Origin: Siphonodentalium dalli
Taxonomy: Eukaryota; Mollusca; Scaphopoda; Gadilida; Siphonodentaliidae
Length of the DNA stretch: 64,000 nucleotides
Assembly: GCA_032622095.1 (NCBI GenBank)
Contig: CP136065.1
Location: 53,563,949-53,627,948, forward strand
Reading direction: 5' to 3'
The translations under genes and the position numbers were made by a program. The number at the start of each line of letters is the position of its first letter. The stretch's first letter is position 1. Positions 45,150 to 56,817 of this stretch are shown piece after piece. The notes below the pieces were generated by a model, which did no database searches, was not told the DNA's origin, and worked only from the letters and a program-made list of their open reading frames with translations.

Positions 45150-46085
45150 AGTATACATTTTCGGTCCTACTGTATTTCAATGAGAAGATCAGTTGTTATA
45201 TAACACCATTTCATAAAGCTGCAATAACTGTAGCGACAAGCACTGATTTTCCCACCACCTGTTGACTCCCAGCATGAGTGGAACAAGGCAGTACAAATCA
45301 CTCAAGGTAGAGTACTGATGTACTGCTGTCTTCATTTGGCATACTTCTAGTGTGTACACAAAATACTCTGGCAATCAGGAAGTGTGTAAGTAAGTTAATG
45401 GGAGCAACATAATGGACTGAGATATATGTACTTCTACTAATAATGGACTACGAGATATGCAGTGACTAATCAATAGGAAATTGTGGCCAATTCTTATATA
45501 ACATCAAAGTCACCAATAAAGCAATATTGGGTAGCTTGGTATAATTTTTGCTTTGTGATCTGTTGTGATCTTCTAATGTGTTTATCATATTAACTTCTTG
45601 CTACTAGTAGTTGATCTAACTTAAGCCATTTGCTTTAGGTCAAAGGCATTCTAAAAAAGTGTGGATTGTGATCATGTACATGTACTTTATCCTCTGTGAA
45701 TATGACTTGTGTCTGACTCAATAGTCTCAGCGCATATAGGGCAGCTACAGTTCTGTACTCTTCCATGGAAGAATACCATGCAGAATATGCATTTGAACAA
45801 TAACATGAAAGCATTCATTATTGTCATAAATTTACATGAAACGTGTTGATTATAAGTTAGATTTACTGTATATATATAGTTTGGGATTGTCCTTTTTACC
45901 AAACTTGGAGAGTTTGCAGAGTTTGCAGAGATGGTAAGTATACCATACTCTTATTTAAATTTGTGCAGTAATAATTTAAAACTGAGCGAAAAATAGTGTG
46001 ATTCAAAGAATTTAGTGAACAAACAGAAAATTCAATGGGTTTGTGTATTAAATCAATATACTTGTACGGAGTGTCTTTTCGAAAG
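45150..46085. other. No gene recognised
   Basis: AT-rich sequence with a short triplicated AGAGTTTGCAG-like motif near 45905-45930. Open frames up to 75 codons lack any recognisable content. Confidence 0.35.
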
Positions 46086-46089
46086 TATA

Positions 46090-46291
46090 CAGTAATGTCG
46101 TAAATAATCAACTCCTTAACCACAGCAGAATTATGGGTAATTTTTCAGGATTTAGTTTGAAATATGGCTTGTTGCCATTCATCGGAAAGCTCTCACCGAT
46201 GAATGGCAACAAGCCATATTTCTGACTAAATCCTGAAGAATTACCCGTAATTCTGCTGTGGTTAATGAGTCGATTATTTACGGCATTACTG
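46090..46291. mobile_element. Mariner-like foldback MITE (family C)
   Basis: CAGTAATGTCG to GGCATTACTG flanked by TA. The hairpin tip is shortened (AAAGCTCTCACCGATGAATG), so the centre has been lost. Confidence 0.85.
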
Positions 46292-46654
46292 TATCTATGG
46301 TCATTGAGGTCAGTTTACATACAGTAGTTAGATTTCATGTCTGTGATACCCATAATTATTGAATTACCCATCTTCACATCTAAATAATTAACAGTTCCAT
46401 GTAGGCTACCTTCTGCACTCTACATTTTATGGTGGACTTTGAATCTATCTTCAGGTAGAACTGCATTCCATCAGATACATGATTTTACAGGAATATTTGG
46501 TCAGCTTTGAATTTGTGCATCAGGGTGTGTGAATTCAAAGTGTGCGATTTTTAAAACTGAGTGAAAAATAATACTGCACAAATTTAAATACAAGTAAGTT
46601 ATATACTTGTACATGTATTTGCTGCTTGTGAACTGAAAGGGCTGGAGGGTTTTC

Positions 46655-46775
46655 AAATCAAGCCTGCAAATAGTGCATGTCATTTGCAGAATGAGGTCCC
46701 CAGAGGGTGAATTTAGTGACGCTATCCCGCATGATGGGCTAGCATCACCAAATTCACCATCTGGCTTACAAGGTC
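46655..46775. mobile_element. Foldback MITE family B fragment
   Basis: GCCTGCAAATAGTGCATGTC, then GAATGAGGTCCCCAGAGGGT and its inverted partner, ending ACCATCTGG. Only the left half remains. Confidence 0.7.
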
Positions 46776-46817
46776 AAGGTAATTATTGTTCTAGGCCAAC
46801 ATATTGTCTTATATATG

Positions 46818-47800
46818 TACTAGAGGATGGACCCGGCGATGCTCGGGAAAAATAGAGATTTTAACAAATAAAGATAGGCTACTTCATGTAAGAACACACA
46901 AATTATTTTGGGCGTTACATTTTATAACGGCACATTATAAGAGGGTGTCCATAACCTCCCTCGTACTTATCCACCCCGCGTGTTTATTTTAAAATACATT
47001 TGACAGAAGGTGAACGCCTGTGGTGTATTAAAAACACACTTTATTCAGTTGAGTAACGATAATTCGAATAAAAGTTGCCGAAAATGTAAAAAAAAAACTA
47101 TTACGCTGCTGCTCTGGGGTTTCCCGCTGTCTGGTCGCCCGATTCCGCCACGTTTTTTTGTGAAATGCGAGCCAGGTTTCTTCTTTTTTTTCGGCGGCAT
47201 TACTAAATAGACGAAAAAGTGCAAGAGCAATTAATTATGTCCGCTAATGTGTTGCTGAACGAATTGACTTATGCGCGGGAGCGGCGTAATTGCCCTCTGT
47301 ACTGAACGTTTAACTATGACGTCACGATAAAAATGATCCCGTAACATGAAACGCGACGTCCGGCGCAAACAGTACCCAGCCAATGTCCTTCCCCGGGCCA
47401 AGTTACGCCTAGATACCAAATTTCGAGGCGATCGGTCTAGAAACCACAAAGTGTATAGGGAACACACACACAGACATTCGCATTTATATATTAAGACTAG
47501 AAGGTGACCCGACTTCGTCCGGGCTTTGACATTGAATTGACCATTTTGAAGGTCAAGGTCAGGTGGGGTCACGATTTGACCCGTCCAAAACACTCCCTGG
47601 AAACAATTACCACTAAGTATCAAATTTCGTCAAAATCTGTCTGGCAGTTTACCAACACCAACACCCCAAAAATGGTGGAAATTGGCCCAGCGGATACCGG
47701 GAAATCGGCCCAGCGGATACCAAGATACCCTATGTATCAGATTTCGTCCGTAAAAATCCGCCAGTTTTACCCGATTTGATTTCCACTAAAGTATATAAAC
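46818..47800. repeat. Interspersed repeats of the 'GGTGACCCGACTTCGTC' type
   Basis: An insertion beginning TACTAGAGGATGGACCCGGC at 46817 interrupts a hairpin module A. It ends near 47494 with an (AC)n run and CATTTATATATTAAG. A related unit follows at once (ACTAGAAGGTGACCCGAC, 47494-47780) and contains two GAAATTGGCCCAGCGGATAC-like copies. A relative in reverse orientation is at about 56640-56795. The (AC)n and TATATA tails suggest retroposons, but no reverse transcriptase is visible. Confidence 0.5.
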
Positions 47801-48274
47801 GCGCCTCATATACACACACTCGTTAATTATCAAGCTTCAACGTAAAGATAAATTAGCATTGTGTGGTAAATTTTAACTAATTATTTTCTCGCCGTCAAAG
47901 TTGAACAATGTCGATGTTGTTGGCATTGACGGTTTGGGGCCACCGGTAGATTCCAACAGCGAAATAGCATTTCAGCTAAATGGATTCTTGGATGAGATTC
48001 CAGACCCGCGGGGTAAATGTAAACAACTTGAGCCTATGCGTGGTGTAAATATACAAAAAATAAATCTATCGACAATAGACCTAAGAATATCAGCTGTAAC
48101 AAAATTTATATATCAGAAATTGTAAATGATTTATTTTGGGATAGATACACGATTCTTAATAGCCTGCAAATTGACAATATATATTGTAAATGTTATAATT
48201 TTGGGGAAAATACACGATGCGTAATTGCCTGCAAATTGCTTGCGTTCGTCAACGTATGAATATAGAGTTATCCT

Positions 48275-48500
48275 CCCTGCATCGCAGTGCTAAATTCCGG
48301 CGTGTTAGCACTGCGGATCCCGAGATATGAGTTTTGAAGGTCAAGGTGACGCCGCACGGACAAATGGACGGGCCCATGTTCGTTCCCGGGTCGAATTACA
48401 TGTCCGTACCAAGTTTGGTCGAAATCGGTCCAGCCGTGTTCGAGTCCATCGCAAACACACACACACACACACAGATCTTCCAAAATATATAATAGATGTT
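48275..48500 (+). repeat. Interspersed repeat with (AC)n tail
   Basis: Contains an inverted pair GCAGTGCTAAATTCC / TGTTAGCACTGC, the words ACCAAGTTTGGTCGAAATCG and TTCGAGTCCATCGC, then (AC)n and CTTCCAAAATATATAATAG. It is SINE- or RTE-tail-like in look; the class is not proven. It cut into a family P2 MITE whose right half follows (48500-48595, ending at TTAA 48596). Confidence 0.5.
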
Positions 48501-48599
48501 CGAGCCTCCCTATGGGAGACTCGCATATACATGTATAAGAGAATACATTGACACAGGGTTTCGCCAAATTTCAGGAAGCTCAAATCGTGGAAGGGTTAA

Positions 48600-49195
48600 A
48601 AGTATATTGCTTTGAACAGCCATCTTGATCATAAAATGGGAGCGGGATGGATGAAAGTTGTAAAAACTTCTGTCTCGATCCATTTGTAATATATATATAT
48701 TACATGTATATTAAAATAAGATACATTTGTATGTTTAAAAAAAACATAGAATGTTATATCAACATATATATATATAATCATCAATTTGTCCCATAGACCA
48801 CAAATTGTTTAATAAAATTTATCCTATATGATACTAACTTATGTTTTATTTATGTGATTTTCTGTATATAAATCAAGATATTTTTTCAATAATTGCTTTG
48901 GCAGCAGGTTGCACTACATTGAAACCAATGGCATAGCCAGCCACCTGTCCACCCATCTTTTGCATGTGCAGTTAATAAAGTGGACAAGTAAATTTGATCT
49001 AAATATTGTTGGCAGAGAGAACACCTGACTACTTTAGACTAGTTTACATATTTTAGTCAATATTAACCTTGTCTGAAATACCATAATATACTTCAATTTA
49101 CTGTCAGAAATTTGCATATTTTTTAATAAGGAATTGTTTGTAAATAATACAGGTGTGTTTTTGAAAGGCTTAATTTCAAAGCTAAGTTATTAGGA
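48600..49195. other. No gene recognised
   Basis: AT-rich sequence. A minus-strand frame near 48900-48975 (MGGQVAGYAIGFNVVQPAA) looks slightly protein-like but has no splice sites and no recognised family. Confidence 0.3.
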
Positions 49196-49198
49196 ATC

Positions 49199-49339
49199 CT
49201 TCTGCACTTAAGGTTTCTGTTTGTCTGTCTGTTGTCTGCTAACATTTCCTGAAAACCTCCCGAGTTGAATAATATACATGTACTGTTTCAATGTATATTT
49301 TTATTCCTTAATGGGAAAATCCATTTAGTAAAGAAAGGG
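49199..49339. mobile_element. TTAA-type MITE (family P3), right part only
   Basis: Ends CCATTTAGTAAAGAAAGGG before TTAA (49340-49343). The left end is missing. Confidence 0.6.
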
Positions 49340-49344
49340 TTAAG

Positions 49345-50420
49345 GTGGTACTTTATAGGTTAGTGTTCACTAAAGAATTGGGTACTTTTTTAATTTTTAT
49401 GACACTTGTTCACGTTGAAAGTTGTCTATAAATTACTGTTTAAAGGCACGGATGGCCTTCATTGTACATGTAGGTTATAATTCAGAAATAACAGTTACCA
49501 AATTTTGAAAATTTCCTCATTAATATGAATGTGATATTATCCGCAAAACTTTGTGAGCCGAGCGTTTGTTTATATACAGCATATATAGTGAGCGATAAGC
49601 AAAACACTGTGGCAATTTTTTTTAGGAGAATGGTCACGGTGACCATTCAACACTTACATCTTGAGAGGCGAAGGTTAGCGATCGCTATACTGGTATATTG
49701 TACATGTATACAACTTGATGGCATTTCTAACCAAAGTTCATGTACTAGTAGGGGTCTTCATGGCATTTGAGTGTTCTGCTTATCACATACTCTTTACTCT
49801 TTGTTTACATCACATGGCATGCATAACACAGTGTACTTACAATAACATGCAATTTGACTATTTTAAAAGCAATACCCGCTGCCAACACCTACCATATCTT
49901 TAACTAACTAACAACATGATAATTTTTTTTAGGTAGATACATGTACTATGTTGAAAGTCGTTGTACATGTAGGTGATATTTATAATTTTTGTGTAAAAAA
50001 ATATTAACCAATAAACATCATTCCTTTCCATGAGGAAAACACAGTAAGAGCAATTATTTGCACCTGCAATTCAGAATCCGGCTATTAATTGCTTCCGTAA
50101 AATGTAAAGTGAGCAATATTCTATATTTAGTGGACATTTCTATGCCACAAATTATTTGCATCTTGGGCGAAGTTGGTGAAGTATATATTTTTTTGCCTTT
50201 ATTTTATGTCACATCTTATTATTAAAACTGTATATTTATGGTTTATGAAAGAAATAATCTTGGGGGTAGGGGTCTTGGGAAGGGATGGAGGGCTTGGGGG
50301 CCCTAACAACATGTCCACCTATTCTTCAATATCTTTATACCATAGCTCAGTACCAATTTCATGTTTTAATAAAATAACTGGGAAGTAAAAGCATGTATCC
50401 ATAATTTATGAAGACATATA
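49345..50420. other. No gene recognised upstream of the SLC16 exon
   Basis: AT-rich sequence. Any upstream non-coding SLC16 exon could lie here or further left, but nothing in the sequence identifies one. Confidence 0.35.
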
Positions 50421-50432
50421 TAAACAAGCCTT

Positions 50433-50663
50433 GAAATAGTGTGTCTGTCATTTGCAGAATGAGGTTCCCAGAGGGTGAATTTAGTGATGCTAACCCACAT
50501 AGCGGGCTAGCATCACCAAATTCACCCTCTGAGGTGTAAGCAGAATGAGGTCCCCAGAGGGTGAATTTGGTGATGCTAGCCCGCTATGCTGGGTAGCATC
50601 ACTAAATTCACCCTCTGGGGACCTCATTCTGCAAATGACAGACACACTATTTCAAGGCTTGTA
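50433..50663. mobile_element. Compact foldback MITE family B
   Basis: Outer arms TAGTGTGTCTGTCATTTGC and GCAAATGACAGACACACTA; two inner hairpins with GAGGGTGAATTTAGTGATGC and its partner. The usual central 200 bases are missing, so four arms follow each other directly. Confidence 0.88.
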
Positions 50664-50953
50664 TATAAAGAGAGTAATTGATCATAATTGAATTGCATGG
50701 TCTAAATCTTGCTATGAACAACCATTGTGCTGCATTAACCGCATTCAGAAAGCCTGCAAAGGCTATTAAAAAATGATTGCTGATATATGTCAATATGATC
50801 TCAAATATAATCTCGGGCAACATACTGTAGTCACATTATAATATCTGATGCCTGTCTGTTTGCTGCTTGAAATATTTTCTTGGGTCAGATGGTCAGAATT
50901 GATGGGGGAGTTTTCTCCTCATATAACAGTTGGTACGGTATGGTAACCCACTA

Positions 50954-51164
50954 CAGTAATGTCCTAAATAATCGACCCCTAAACCACAGCAGAAATGGGA
51001 TTTTTTTCAGGATTTAGTCGCAAATATGGCTTGTTGCCATTCATTGGAAAGCTCTTGGTGAGAGCTTTCCGATGAATGGCAACAAGCCATATTTCCGACT
51101 AAATCCTGAAAAATTTCCCATAATTCTGCTTTGGTTAAAGGGTCATATACTTCGGGCATTACTG
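50954..51164. mobile_element. Mariner-like foldback MITE (family C)
   Basis: CAGTAATGTCC to GGGCATTACTG, TA on both sides. It ends about 70 bases before the acceptor of the SLC16 exon, so it lies in the intron or upstream region next to the start-codon exon. Confidence 0.86.
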
Positions 51165-51363
51165 TATTTACTGTCTTGTTGAAGCCCTGGTTGTAATTAT
51201 TAACCCTTGAACATCTTTTTCTGTCTATTCCACAGGTCCCAGTGACAGGCTACAGATAATCAAAAGTTACTTGTTTTATGTGACTCCTATTCAGTACACA
51301 GATGGAAGTTCTCATGTGGAGTGGATTCAGTGCATTATATTTAGTTGACAAGAGGACTATAGA

Positions 51364-52449
51364 ATGGAAGAGACAGAAAAATTACAACAGCAAAATTCTA
51401 TGTCAAGTGATGACTATGAGAGCACGGAAGCAACGATTGACATGCCCCCAGCCCCCGATGGTGGCTGGGGGTGGGTTGTGTTGTTCGCAGCATTTATGAT
51501 TAATTTTCTCTGTGATGGAGTTGCATTTTCATATGGCATTTTGTTCACAAATTTAGAAGAGTATTTCAAGGAAAGTAAAAGTAAAACATCATGGGTGGGA
51601 TCGGTGTTCTTCTCGATCCCGTTAATGGCAGGACCGATCGCTAGCGCCATCACGACCAAATATGGTTGTCGCCTCACTACGATTGTCGGTGGTCTCATTA
51701 CTACAACTGGATTTGTTCTGAGTTATTTCGCCAATTCCATTGATACGTTATGTTTGACTTTCGGAATAATTTCTGGATTTGGTTTATCATTCGGATACAT
51801 GACTGCAATTGTTAGTGTGGCATTTTACTTCGAGAAAAAGCGTGCCTTTGCCACAGGTCTTTCCGTATGTGGATCTGGTTTGGGTACATTTGTTTTTGCA
51901 CCGTTATTAGAGTATTTGCTTGAAGAGTATGGATGGAGAGGAACAATGTTGATTCTTGGTGCAATTATGTCCAATATCATCGTATGTGGTGCTGTTTTTA
52001 GACCTTTGGAATTTTCTGCAGCGCAGAAAAGAAGACGTGCTTTGGACACATTTCAACGATTCACAAAGTCATTGTCGAAATCGAGTCTTCCTCTGAATTC
52101 TAGACAGAGATCGCGTCATCACAGTAGAAACACAGGCAGCTCACAATCGCTCTCGGAAGACGATTGTCAGGATTTATCAGACAATGATGTTTCTTCATCG
52201 GATGATCATCTAACATTGAGTCAGTCTTACATTCAGTTCCCGACCTATACAGACCTCAAGGAGTGTGAAATTTCTGATGAATTCATCAGGGAAGCGCAGA
52301 GAAATAAATACAACTTACAGCAAATTATACAAAGATATGCGCACGAGCTTCACATGGAGAGGGCTAATAGCAGTGATGTAATGACGAACAGAAAAGCTAG
52401 TGTTGTTATTGGCTCACATGACCCAGATAGAATGATCGCTAATGGTCAG
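51364..52449 (+). CDS. SLC16 (monocarboxylate transporter-like) N-terminal exon
   Basis: This exon encodes the first 362 residues of a major-facilitator transporter of the SLC16 family. Residues 1-30 are an acidic cytosolic tail. DGGWGW (32-37) is the MCT signature at helix 1. Helices 1-6 fall at about 35-62, 75-98, 104-122, 128-151, 160-182 and 192-212. YFEKKRAFATGLSVCGSG (155-172) is the second family motif at helix 5. From 213 on there is a long, charged, Ser-rich central loop. The exon begins at 51236 after a TTCTATTCCACAG acceptor and has 128 nt of 5' UTR; an in-frame TGA at 51346 supports the ATG at 51364. It ends at CAG before GTAAGG in phase 0. Reading on to the stop at 52488 adds only 12 intronic residues. 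Helices 7-12 must lie in later exons that I could not find. The substrate cannot be assigned; the long loop suggests an orphan MCT9/12/14-type member rather than a classic lactate carrier. Confidence 0.93.
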
Positions 52450-52679
52450 GTAAGGATATTTCCTTTTGAAGTGATGCCAAAATTCTGATGTTGTGAATTG
52501 ATCAATGCGAAATACTCTACTGTTTTCTTGAAGCTATTAATCTTAAAAACATAATTATTTGTTCTAATCTTGCATAGAGATGGGTCAAATGCCTGTGTAT
52601 CACCATTAGAGCTATGGTAATATAATATACCATATTTGCATATTTGCAGTGCCTCTTTGAAAGAAAGGTCGTATTATGT

Positions 52680-53060
52680 CTGTCCATTACTCCATCTGTC
52701 TAGACGTTTGTCCGTTAACATTTTTGGTTTCCAATCGATAACTATAGTTTGGATTGTTCGATCTGAACCAAAGTTGGTATGTGTATTTCCCAGCTAAAAA
52801 TACAGGCTAAGTTCGAATATGGGTTCAGTCCAATAATTTTTACATGAGTTACGGCCCTTTTTCGACTTAGAATTTGACAGATTTCATAACATTTTGGTTT
52901 CCAATCGATAACTATAGTTTGGATTGTTCGATCTGAACCAAAGTTGGTATGTGTATTTCCCAGCTAAAAATACAGGCTAAGTTTGAATATGGGTTCTGTG
53001 CAATTATTTTCACATGAGTTACGATCATTTTTCGACTTAGAATTTGACCGCATTTGTCAA
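52680..53060. repeat. Two-unit tandem repeat, HINE-like fragment
   Basis: TTTTGGTTTCCAATCGATAA occurs near 52721 and 52891, with TTGTTCGATCTGAACCAAAG shared. A degenerate GTCTGTCC microsatellite precedes it. It is the same layout as the array that follows, from a different family. It lies in the intron after the SLC16 exon. Confidence 0.7.
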
Positions 53061-53187
53061 TGAAATTAGGGGAATATCAGATATTCTTTGTAATCTCAAA
53101 TTATTATTTATTTTGCGGTAGTACTATTCAAAATGGCTAGTAAAGGGCATATTTTGCCATGCCCTAGCGATGCTCTTGTTACATTTT

Positions 53188-54015
53188 TATGTTTACCTGT
53201 ACCATAGTATGGTAAACATAATGTCGACGTCCGGATTGACCACTCGCCGTGCGTCCGTCCATCCGTCTGTCCGTCTGTATGTCCGTCCGTAGACACTTTA
53301 CGCATGGTGCGATAACTCAAATATTTTCTATCCGATCGGAACCAAATTTTGGATATGAGTTTCTCAGACCAAAATACAGATCGAGTTCAAATATGGGTTA
53401 CGGAGTTATGGGCCTTTTTCGACTTCGAATTCACGCATGCTGTCATAACTCAAACAATTTTTATCTGATTGGAACCAAATTTGGTATGCGAGTTTCAGAG
53501 CCCAAAATACAGATCGAGTTCGAATATGGGTTTGATCCGATTTATTTTAAAGGAGTTATGACCCTTCGAAATTTTTTATTTTTTTTAAATCCGATGCTAT
53601 AACCGAAGTATTTTTTGTCCAATTGTGTTCATATTTGATATGTAGGTTTATGATGACACGCCCCTCATCTGTATAGTTTTTGCTATTGTTTGGAAGATCG
53701 GTTTAGAAAATAATTAACCCTTTACACACATGCTATCCAATGCAATAAGTTGAACATATTTCTTCTGATCTGCCTCATTTTTCTTACCTAGGTTTTTCTT
53801 AGCACGTTCTTCGTCTGTATGGTTTTTGGTATTGTTTAATTAACCCTTTTCACTCTTATGTTTACTTAGAATTCACCCAAGCTGCTATGACTCAAAGCAT
53901 TTTTCATCTGAGCAACACCAAATTTGGTATATGAATTTATCACCCCTAAATACAGATTGAGTTCGAATATGGGTTTGATCCGATATGTTTTATATAGAGT
54001 TATGACCCTTTATAA
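53188..54015 (-). mobile_element. Helitron/HINE-like element in reverse orientation
   Basis: A hairpin with arms TGTTTACC(TG)TACCATA / TATGGTAAACA lies at about 53190-53218. It is followed by a (GTCC/GTCT)n microsatellite (about 53250-53290) and degenerate units of about 135-150 bases with AACTCAAATATTTT, GGAACCAAATTTTGG and GATCGAGTTCAAATATGGG. The last unit is near 53880-54013. Orientation is inferred from the hairpin being at the left. Confidence 0.7.
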
Positions 54016-55175
54016 TTCAAGTAATTACTGCTGGGAATTTGAAGAGAACGTATTTCACAGACCATGTGTGTTATTGAAATGTGTTATTATCACTATGGAC
54101 ATTAGATATGACATGCTATAAAGCCTGATAGTGATACCACAGGCTGGCAGGATTTGTTTATCATAATGTCAAATTGATTGATGACTATCTGGTGGAGTTA
54201 TGTTTTCTGTGCAATATTAAGTTAACCCATTTGCTGAAACAGGTCCATTACATTAGTTGAATATTCATCATTAGAGGAAATGTCTTATTTTGAAATTCCC
54301 TCAATTGCATTTGGGCTCCAGGGTAATATTAATGGTGCTGGTATTCTTGAGACTGACTTATTGTATGGGTTTCTAAATCCAATGACATGCTTTGTATAGA
54401 CTATTTTGTGTTTATCAGTTCATTAGTTTGGGTAAGATTAACCCCATTCTATCCGATTTGATAACTCAAATATTTCCATTGATTATGTTTATAGTTCTTG
54501 GCATAGTTGACGAGAACACACCCCTAACCTGCATAGTGAGGGTCATTTGGTTTATTTGCTTAAAAATATTAACATCCTCCACCAATCCTGTTGACACAAT
54601 GTGATAACTAAATATTTTTCACACGATCACTATTTTAAGTGTGAATTGTTGAAACTTTAGCACTCATGAAAAGGTTGATGTAAGGATTTATAAAATTTAT
54701 AAAAATAGCTGATCGCTATCACCAAGGTATGGGTTAAACATCTGCCGATCGTGATCGGCCGATCGTTAAAATCAGTGCTTGAAATTGGCCATGGCAATAA
54801 GCAATGCCGTGGTATAATTTAATAAATATTAGTAAGGCCAAAACAAAGAATACCTGTGTTTAGGGTAACCCGCCCGCCCCTACTCAAAACCTGCCGCCAA
54901 ATTCCATTTTATCGTTTTTCAAAAATTTCCTCCGACTTCATTTTATTTTTTTGTAATTAGGAATTCGCGACTACGGAATTAGCTTAAACAAGTAAACCAT
55001 TTCCTTGCAAATATCGTCAATTCACGAAATACGGAAGTGCTGCCATTGTTGTTGTAGTATATTCGTATTCCCTCGTCATTGTTCGGCAAACCTCGCCGAT
55101 TTCTCGAAAGCGGAAACCAGAAAACACGCGATATGTATTAACTAGCAAATCGAAAGTAACCGGATATTTTGCCGA

Positions 55176-55588
55176 TTGAATATGGTGGAAACACTTCCGT
55201 GTGCGGATAGATCCTGCGTTTTAGCTATTAAACTTCACAAATCCGTTCATATGAATCAGAATAGAAACATGGCGCCTGTCAACTATAGCACAGACATGTT
55301 GTCGTGCGTGAACCGGTACCACACGGATTCTGAACTGACAGAAAAGGACATAGTAATAAAATGTCAGATTAAAAATAATTCTGACGTCACGTTCGCCTTG
55401 TGACTTGTCGCATGTATGTGCCATTTCCAATGGAGGAACTCTTGTTAAATTCACCTTCTGAGTTGAATATTTCGCAAAATTTCTTAGTATTCGAGTCGGT
55501 GGATAAACAAAATATCATAAGTGTCTTGTGTGGGAAATTGAACAGTAATATGTCCACTCGTAGGATTTGGCCTGGAGCTTCAGCGTGA
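55176..55588 (+). other. Two adjacent small open frames, unrecognised
   Basis: A 75-codon frame (55176-55403; an inner ATG at 55182 has the better context) is followed in another frame by a 62-codon one (55400-55588). They overlap by 4 bases. Composition is not repeat-like (for example DIVIKCQIKNNSDVTFAL), but no domain is recognisable. They could be remnants of one frame-shifted coding region inside the 8 kb composite. Confidence 0.2.
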
Positions 55589-55625
55589 ACATAAACTGTT
55601 TAATTTCCAACACTAGACACTTATC

Positions 55626-56170
55626 TCATATATATTTTGAAGACCTCTGTCTGTTTGTCTGTATGTCTGTCTGTATGTTTGTCATTAATACAAATCTACG
55701 ATTCTCGACCGATCGGGACGAAACTTGGTACGTGTGTGTAGTTTGACCAGGCGGTGAACGTTGTCGTATTGGCATGCCCGTGCGGCGCCCGCTTCGCGCA
55801 TGCGCAGACGAGATCTCGGAAACGGGTGGAGCTATCGACTTGAAATTTGGTATGTGAATGTATCTTGCCCCGGATACGAATTTTATCGGGTCGCCGAGCC
55901 CGTGCGACGCCAGCTTCGTGCATGCGCAGACGAGATCTCGGAAACGGGTGGAGCTATCGACTTGAAATTTGGTATGTGAATGTATCTTGCCCCGGATACG
56001 AATTTTATCGGGTCGCCGAGCCCGTGCGACGCCAGCTTCGCGCATGCGCAGACCAGATATCGGAAACGGGTAGAGCTATCGACTTGAAATTTGGTTTTTG
56101 AAACGGGTGGAGCTATCGACTTGAAATTTGGTTTTTGAATAGCCCGGACAACGTCGGGCTCATCGGCTAG
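55626..56170. repeat. 121-bp tandem array with (TCTG)n and TATATA ends
   Basis: ATCTCGGAAACGGGTGGAGC occurs at about 55812 and 55933, with a diverged third copy near 56057. The unit includes GCCCCGGATACGAATTTTAT and GCTTCGCGCATGCGCAGAC. A TCTGTCTGTATG microsatellite precedes it and TTATATATTTTGGAAGAT follows. Frames of 70-140 codons across it are repeat translations. Confidence 0.8.
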
Positions 56171-56817
56171 TCTATTATATATTTTGGAAGATATGTGTGT
56201 GTGTGTGATCGCGATGAACTCGAAAACTGCCGGGCGGATTGAGCCCAAACTTCCTATCTAAGGGTAAAATACCAGATGAAGTGGCATCGCATCGCTTCTG
56301 AGAACGTCAGAGCACCCATTCTCCACCCCTAGTCACAAAAATTACCGCCATTGGCACGGTGGAGTTAATCGCGTTGATAGTTAAAGAGCGTTCGTATCCG
56401 CAGTGTCGTCGATAAAGAGCGTATGTGTGTAATGTGATTATTACATCTGGGCGTGTGCGTGTAAGACTGCATCCAGACATGAGCGTGTTGTGTGACGTAC
56501 TTAGGGCTTTCCGCCCGAGGTGATCTTCACCTTGAAACGGGTACCCACAAACGTACCTATTTTAGGGACGGGTACCATCACGGGACGGCTACCATCATGT
56601 CTCTTGATTAAAAAGGCAGAATTAACTCAAAATAAATTAAACAATTAACAGATTTCGACGAAATTTGAGACCTACGGATACTTTTATCGGGGGAGTGTTT
56701 TCGACGGGTCAAATTGTGACCCCGAACTGACCTTGACCTTCAAAATGGTCAATTCAAGGTCAAAGCCCAGACGAAGTCGGGTCACCTTCTATATATAATA
56801 TCATTTAATATCATGTA

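Noticed and set aside
45189-45374. Candidate first exon of UCP4 (frame with KSVLVATVIAAL)
   Set aside because: Superficial likeness to the carrier N-terminal helix, but a stop follows at once and there is no donor in the needed phase.
48900-48975. Minus-strand MGGQVAGYAIGFNVVQPAA as a transporter exon
   Set aside because: Short, no flanking splice sites and no family recognised. A weakly similar stretch near 41105 suggests a decayed repeat rather than a gene.
53108-53320. Minus-strand frame with TDGHTDGQTDGRTHG repeats as a secreted or repetitive protein
   Set aside because: It is the GTCC/GGAC microsatellite of a HINE-like element read in frame.
55626-56248. Open frames of 72-139 codons on both strands near 55.7-56.2 kb
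   Set aside because: They repeat every 121 bases and are translations of a tandem array.
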